From NCBI RefSeq assembly GCF_030143255.1, contig NZ_JARJNR010000005.1, positions 186,068 through 250,067 of the forward strand: a DNA stretch of 64,000 bases, in the 5' to 3' direction. Made by a program: the position numbers and the translations under genes. Shown one piece after another: positions 60,304-64,000 of this stretch. Source of the stretch: Frigidibacter sp. SD6-1. Lineage in GTDB: Bacteria; Pseudomonadota; Alphaproteobacteria; Rhodobacterales; Rhodobacteraceae. The notes beneath the pieces were generated by a model. That model did not search any database, was not told where the DNA came from, and saw only the letters and a list, made by a program, of their open reading frames with translations. The stretch's first letter is position 1; every line of letters starts with the position of its first letter.

Positions 60304-61103
60304 TGTCTGTTCTCATTGTCATCCCCGCCCGCTATGCCTCGACCCGCTATCCCGGCAAGCCGCTGGTCGAACTGAAGGGCGCAGGCGGCGAAGCCCGCAG
60401 CCTCGTCCGCCGCAGCTGGGAAGCGGCGATGGCGGTCAAGGGCGTGGACCGGGTCGTGGTCGCGACCGACGACGAACGCATCCGTACCCACGCGCAAGCG
60501 TTCGGCGCCGAGGTTGTCATGACGTCGGAGGCCTGTCGAAACGGCACCGAACGCTGCGCCGAGGCGCAGGCGGTCCTTGGCTGGAAGTACGATATCGTGG
60601 TGAACCTGCAGGGCGATGCGCCGCTGACGCCGGCCTGGTTCGTCGAGGAGCTGGTGGCGGGCCTCAAGGCCGACCGCGGTGCTGACGTGGCGACGCCAGT
60701 CCTGCGCTGCGACGGGCGCGCGCTGAACGGCTTTCTGGAAGACCGCCGCAACGGCCGCGTCGGCGGAACGACAGCCGTATTCACCCGTGACCGCCACGCA
60801 CTCTACTTCTCGAAAGAGGTCGTGCCTTTCACCGCGCGCAGCTACGCCGACGACGAAAATACACCGGTCTTCCACCATGTCGGCGTCTATGCCTACCGGC
60901 CCGGGGCACTCCGGGACTACGCGGGGTGGGACATGGGGCCACTCGAAAACCTCGAAGGGCTGGAACAGCTCAGGTTCCTGGAACGCGGCCGCCAGATCCT
61001 CTGTGTCGAGGTCCAGGCGAAGGGCCGACAGTTCTGGGAACTGAACAATCCCTCGGATGTCCCGAAGATCGAGGCGATGATGGCGGAGATGGGCATGGCA
61101 TGA
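60303..61103 (+). CDS. kdsB: 3-deoxy-manno-octulosonate cytidylyltransferase
   Basis: KdsB makes CMP-Kdo from Kdo and CTP. The 266-residue protein starts with SVLIVIPARYASTRYPGKPL, with VVNLQGDAPLTPAWFVEELV and HHVGVYAYRPGALRDYAGWD further on. The start is GTG, in a TAGTG overlap with cysQ. In this neighbourhood it may serve capsule or LPS core synthesis. Confidence 0.94.
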   Translation: MSVLIVIPARYASTRYPGKPLVELKGAGGEARSLVRRSWEAAMAVKGVDRVVVATDDERIRTHAQAFGAEVVMTSEACRNGTERCAEAQAVLGWKYDIVVNLQGDAPLTPAWFVEELVAGLKADRGADVATPVLRCDGRALNGFLEDRRNGRVGGTTAVFTRDRHALYFSKEVVPFTARSYADDENTPVFHHVGVYAYRPGALRDYAGWDMGPLENLEGLEQLRFLERGRQILCVEVQAKGRQFWELNNPSDVPKIEAMMAEMGMA

Positions 61104-62323
61104 CGGGCCGTGCGACCGTCAGCCTGATCATCGTCTCGCGCCACAGGCCCGACTGCCTGCACCGCTGCCTGACGGCAGTTTCGCTGCTCGATCATCCGGC
61201 GTTTGAGGTTCTGGTCGTTGCCGATCCGGTCAGCCTTGCGGTCGCGGCAGCGTTCCCCGTCAGGGCGATAGCCTTTGACGAGCCGAACATCTCTGCCGCG
61301 CGCAACGCCGGGATCGCAGCCGCAGCGGGCGAGGTGGTGGCCTTCCTCGACGACGACGCAGTGCCCGAGCCCTTGTGGCTGCATCACCTGACCGCACCTT
61401 TTGAAAACCCTCAGGTCGATGCGGCTGGCGGCTTCGTTCTGGGCTGGAACGGACTGTCGTTCGAATGGGCAGGCGGCACGGTCGACCGACTGCTTCGCAC
61501 TGCGCCACTCGAGGTTCCGGCCGACGCGGTCAGCCTGCATCGGTCGTCGACAGATGCGGCCATCGAGATCAAGGGCGTGAACTGCGCCTACCGGCGGCGG
61601 ACCATCGCCGCGCTGGGTGGATTTGACCCAGCGCTTGCCTATTATCTCGACGAGACCGAACTGAACCTGCGGCTGGCGGCACAGGGCGCGCTTGTCGCCG
61701 TGGTGCCGGAGGCGCGGGTGCAGCATCGCAAAGCAGAGGGGCCGCGCAGGCGCGCCGATCGGACGGTGACCTCGCTCGTCGACATTGGCGCCAGCAGTGC
61801 CGTCACGCTGCGCCGCCACGGCGCCACCGGTGAAGAGATCGCCCGAGCGCGTGCCGAGATGATCGTGCGCGAGCGGGGGAGAGCGGCAGCCTACCGGCGT
61901 GCGGGCCAGCTGTCGGCGGCAGCGGCCGAGGCGCTTCTGGCGACGGCGGAGGCAGGTTTCGACGCAGGCCTGACGCGCGATCTGCCGCCCCTTCCAGCCC
62001 TGCCCCCGCCGGACACGGGCGGATTCCGCCCCTACCCGCAGCCGGACCGCCCGCGAGTGATTCTCTCCGGCCGCTCGTGGCAGGCACGTCGATTGCGGCA
62101 AGAGGCACGGGACCTGGCTGCCGCTCGAGCCATCGTCCAGCTCTATCTTTTCTCGCCCACCGCGCTCTTTCACCAACGTCGATTCTCGGACGGCTACTGG
62201 CAACAGACCGGCGGCCTTTTCGGAAAATCCGTCAGAACTGACCGTTTTTTCCGCTTCTGGCGCTTCGCTTCCAGGCTTTTGCGCGAGGAAAGCCGGTTTC
62301 GGTCGGGTTTCCGGAAAACCTGA
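61100..62323 (+). CDS. Family 2 glycosyltransferase
   Basis: A 407-residue GT-A transferase with VSLIIVSRHRPDCLHRCLTA, the DXD motif in VVAFLDDDAVPEPLWLHHL and LGGFDPALAYYLDETELNLR. The C-terminal 150 residues are arginine- and alanine-rich and may form an oligomerising or membrane-associated helix. It overlaps kdsB by 4 nt (ATGA). The acceptor is unknown; it probably builds surface glycan. Confidence 0.85.
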   Translation: MTGRATVSLIIVSRHRPDCLHRCLTAVSLLDHPAFEVLVVADPVSLAVAAAFPVRAIAFDEPNISAARNAGIAAAAGEVVAFLDDDAVPEPLWLHHLTAPFENPQVDAAGGFVLGWNGLSFEWAGGTVDRLLRTAPLEVPADAVSLHRSSTDAAIEIKGVNCAYRRRTIAALGGFDPALAYYLDETELNLRLAAQGALVAVVPEARVQHRKAEGPRRRADRTVTSLVDIGASSAVTLRRHGATGEEIARARAEMIVRERGRAAAYRRAGQLSAAAAEALLATAEAGFDAGLTRDLPPLPALPPPDTGGFRPYPQPDRPRVILSGRSWQARRLRQEARDLAAARAIVQLYLFSPTALFHQRRFSDGYWQQTGGLFGKSVRTDRFFRFWRFASRLLREESRFRSGFRKT

Positions 62324-62495
62324 CTCCCCGGTTTCCGGATTTTCAACTAACCTAGCGTTACCGGGGTGATCTTCCGCAAATTTCCCCCTTCGGCGGCGAC
62401 AATTTGCCGTAGGATTGTCCAAGTCTTGTCCGAGGGTTATGGCGGAACTAGAAGGAACGCCGCGCCTGTCGGGGCGCAGTATATCAGGGTGCAGA

Positions 62496-63389
62496 ATGAA
62501 TCGCAGGGTTACGAAGGCGATATTCCCGGTGGCGGGGCTTGGAACACGGTTCCTGCCGGCCACCAAATCGATCCCGAAAGAGATCATGACGCTCGTCGAT
62601 CGGCCGTTGATCCAGTATGCGATCGACGAGGCGCGCGCGGCGGGGATCGAGGAGTTCATCTTTGTCACCTCGCGCGGCAAGGGTGCGCTTGAGGATTACT
62701 TCGACCATGCGCACGAACTTGAGGCGAACCTCGAGCGCGCGGGCAAGAAAGACCTTCTCGACATCCTGAAATCGACCAACATGGATTCGGGCGCCATCGC
62801 CTATGTCCGCCAGCACAAGGCGCTTGGCCTTGGCCATGCCGTCTGGTGCGCGAGCCGCCTGATCGGCGACGAGCCGTTCGCGGTCCTTTTGCCAGACGAC
62901 GTGATTGCCGCCGAAAAGCCCTGCCTGCAGCAGATGGTCGAGGCCTATCAGGAAACCGGCGGCAACATGGTTGCCGCGATGGAGGTTCCGGCCGAGAAAG
63001 CCTCGTCCTACGGCGTGCTCGACATCCGCGAGGATATGGGCGCGCTCGTATCGGTCAAGGGCATGGTCGAAAAGCCGAAGGCGGCGGAAGCGCCGTCGAA
63101 CCTTGCGGTGATCGGCCGCTACATCCTGTCGCCGGGCGTTCTGCGCAACCTCGAAGCCAAGCAGCAGGGCGCGGGCGGAGAGATCCAGCTGACCGACGCG
63201 ATCGCCCGCGAAATCGCCACGTCGAACAATGTCTATGGCTACCGCTTCCGTGGCCAGCGCTTCGACTGCGGATCGAAGGCAGGCTTCCTGCAGGCGACGG
63301 TTGCCTTCGGGCTTGCGCGGGCCGAGCTTCGTGACGAGTTCCAGCAATTCCTTCTCGAAATGACAGCCATGCGGAAGGCTGCCGAATAA
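62496..63389 (+). CDS. galU: UTP-glucose-1-phosphate uridylyltransferase
   Basis: GalU makes UDP-glucose for glycan synthesis. The 297-residue protein has KAIFPVAGLGTRFLPATKSI followed by PKEIMTLVDRPLIQYAIDEA, LLPDDVIAAEKPCLQQMVEA and YGYRFRGQRFDCGSKAGFLQ. ATG at 62496 matches family N-termini. About 170 nt separate it from the glycosyltransferase. Confidence 0.95.
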   Translation: MNRRVTKAIFPVAGLGTRFLPATKSIPKEIMTLVDRPLIQYAIDEARAAGIEEFIFVTSRGKGALEDYFDHAHELEANLERAGKKDLLDILKSTNMDSGAIAYVRQHKALGLGHAVWCASRLIGDEPFAVLLPDDVIAAEKPCLQQMVEAYQETGGNMVAAMEVPAEKASSYGVLDIREDMGALVSVKGMVEKPKAAEAPSNLAVIGRYILSPGVLRNLEAKQQGAGGEIQLTDAIAREIATSNNVYGYRFRGQRFDCGSKAGFLQATVAFGLARAELRDEFQQFLLEMTAMRKAAE

Positions 63390-63399
63390 GCAGGGCTCG

Positions 63400-64000
63400 A
63401 TGCCACGACCAATTCTGGTGACCGGTGGGGCCGGCTATGTCGGCTCTCACGCTTGCAAGGCGCTTGCGCGTGCGGGTTATCTGCCGGTGACGTTCGACAG
63501 CCTGGTCACCGGCTGGCGCGACGCTGTGAAGTTCGGCCCGTTCGAGGAAGGCGATCTTGCCGACCGCGCGCGGCTCGACGAGGTTTTCGCCAAATGGCGA
63601 CCCGAAGCAGTGATGCATTTCGCCGCCCTGTCGCTGGTCGGCGACGCGATGCGCGACCCGGGGCGGTACTGGCGCGCCAATGTCCTTTCCTCGCTCAATC
63701 TCATCGAGGCGGCGGTGGCGGCTGACTGCCGCCAGTTCATCTTCTCGTCGACCTGCGCTGTCTACGGCGATCAGGACGGCGTTGTCCTGAACGAGGACAC
63801 AGCGGCCCAGCCGATCAACGCCTACGGCAAGTCGAAATATGCCATCGAGCAGATGCTGGGCGATTTCGCCGCCTCCCACGGCCTGAGGCCGGTGATCTTT
63901 CGCTATTTCAACGTGGCGGGCGCCGATCCGGATGGCGAGGTCGGAGAGTTCCACCGGCCCGAAACCCATCTTATTCCCCTGATGCTCGACGCGGTGGACG
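63400..64000 (+). CDS. galE: UDP-glucose 4-epimerase, 3' end cut by the window
   Basis: GalE interconverts UDP-glucose and UDP-galactose with bound NAD. About 200 residues are visible: the Rossmann motif PILVTGGAGYVGSHACKALA at the start, FSSTCAVYGDQDG, and the catalytic YxxxK in NAYGKSKYAIEQMLGDFAAS followed by RYFNVAGADPDGEVGE. It starts 10 nt after galU. The gene runs past base 64000. Confidence 0.93.
   Translation, partial: MPRPILVTGGAGYVGSHACKALARAGYLPVTFDSLVTGWRDAVKFGPFEEGDLADRARLDEVFAKWRPEAVMHFAALSLVGDAMRDPGRYWRANVLSSLNLIEAAVAADCRQFIFSSTCAVYGDQDGVVLNEDTAAQPINAYGKSKYAIEQMLGDFAASHGLRPVIFRYFNVAGADPDGEVGEFHRPETHLIPLMLDAVD

Overview
The window is chromosomal DNA of a high-GC alphaproteobacterium. 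The gene content (aerobic cobalamin genes, a Rhodobacter-type porin, a CenR-like response regulator, rbfA-truB, and ATGA-overlapping operons) points to the Rhodobacterales/Rhodobacteraceae; the genus cannot be read from the sequence. Roughly 57 protein genes and one tRNA are supported, with two cobalamin riboswitches and one tandem glycine riboswitch.

Layout. 1-2414: end of a TPR protein and ispE, closed by two perfect palindromes. 2488-7273: glycine riboswitch and gcvT-gcvH-gcvP. 7402-9526: azlCD, a DUF3775 protein, trxC and tRNA-Ala(CGC), followed by an AT-richer stretch that looks like decayed mobile DNA. 9832-14611: a single-chain 5-oxoprolinase/hydantoinase gene divergent from a LacI-type regulator, with an inverted-repeat operator candidate between them. 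14602-33330: an aerobic cobalamin regulon (cobF, cbiM, two DUF1636 proteins, cobA, B, M, E, L, K, J, I, H, G, N, W, O, Q) controlled by two B12 riboswitches. 33361-36434: an IS1595-family transposon with passenger genes. 36525-43712: HPP-CBS membrane protein, holA, lptE, leuS, a DUF3576 lipoprotein and a porin. 43794-49873: TPR-sulfotransferase, YggS-type PLP protein, L,D-transpeptidase, ribA, response regulator, peroxiredoxin. 50138-55292: aldehyde dehydrogenase, MttB-family protein and a TMADH-like flavoprotein. 55420-58414: truB, a DUF2233 protein, rbfA, dapB. 58551-64000: surface-polysaccharide genes (ABC-2 permease, cysQ, kdsB, glycosyltransferase, galU, galE).

How they fit together. Glycine degradation is gated by glycine through the riboswitch. 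Most of the corrin ring pathway from uroporphyrinogen III to adenosyl-cobyric acid is here (cobS, cobT and the nucleotide-loop genes are not) and is B12-repressed. The methylamine/betaine-like module at 50-55 kb contains an MttB homologue, a family that classically uses a corrinoid protein, but no corrinoid protein is encoded nearby.

Most unusual finding. A complete 3,074-bp mobile element lies between cobQ and the HPP gene. It has 24-bp terminal inverted repeats with one mismatch and an exact 8-bp target duplication (GAAATACG). Besides an IS1595 transposase it carries a DUF6471 protein, a signal-peptide/membrane protein, a small Cas2-like (SinR-type) protein and a putative winged-helix protein. 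It inserted into one copy of a dispersed Rhodobacterales-type intergenic repeat that occurs about six times in the window. A second surprise is a 30-bp REP-like perfect palindrome translated in frame inside cobN.
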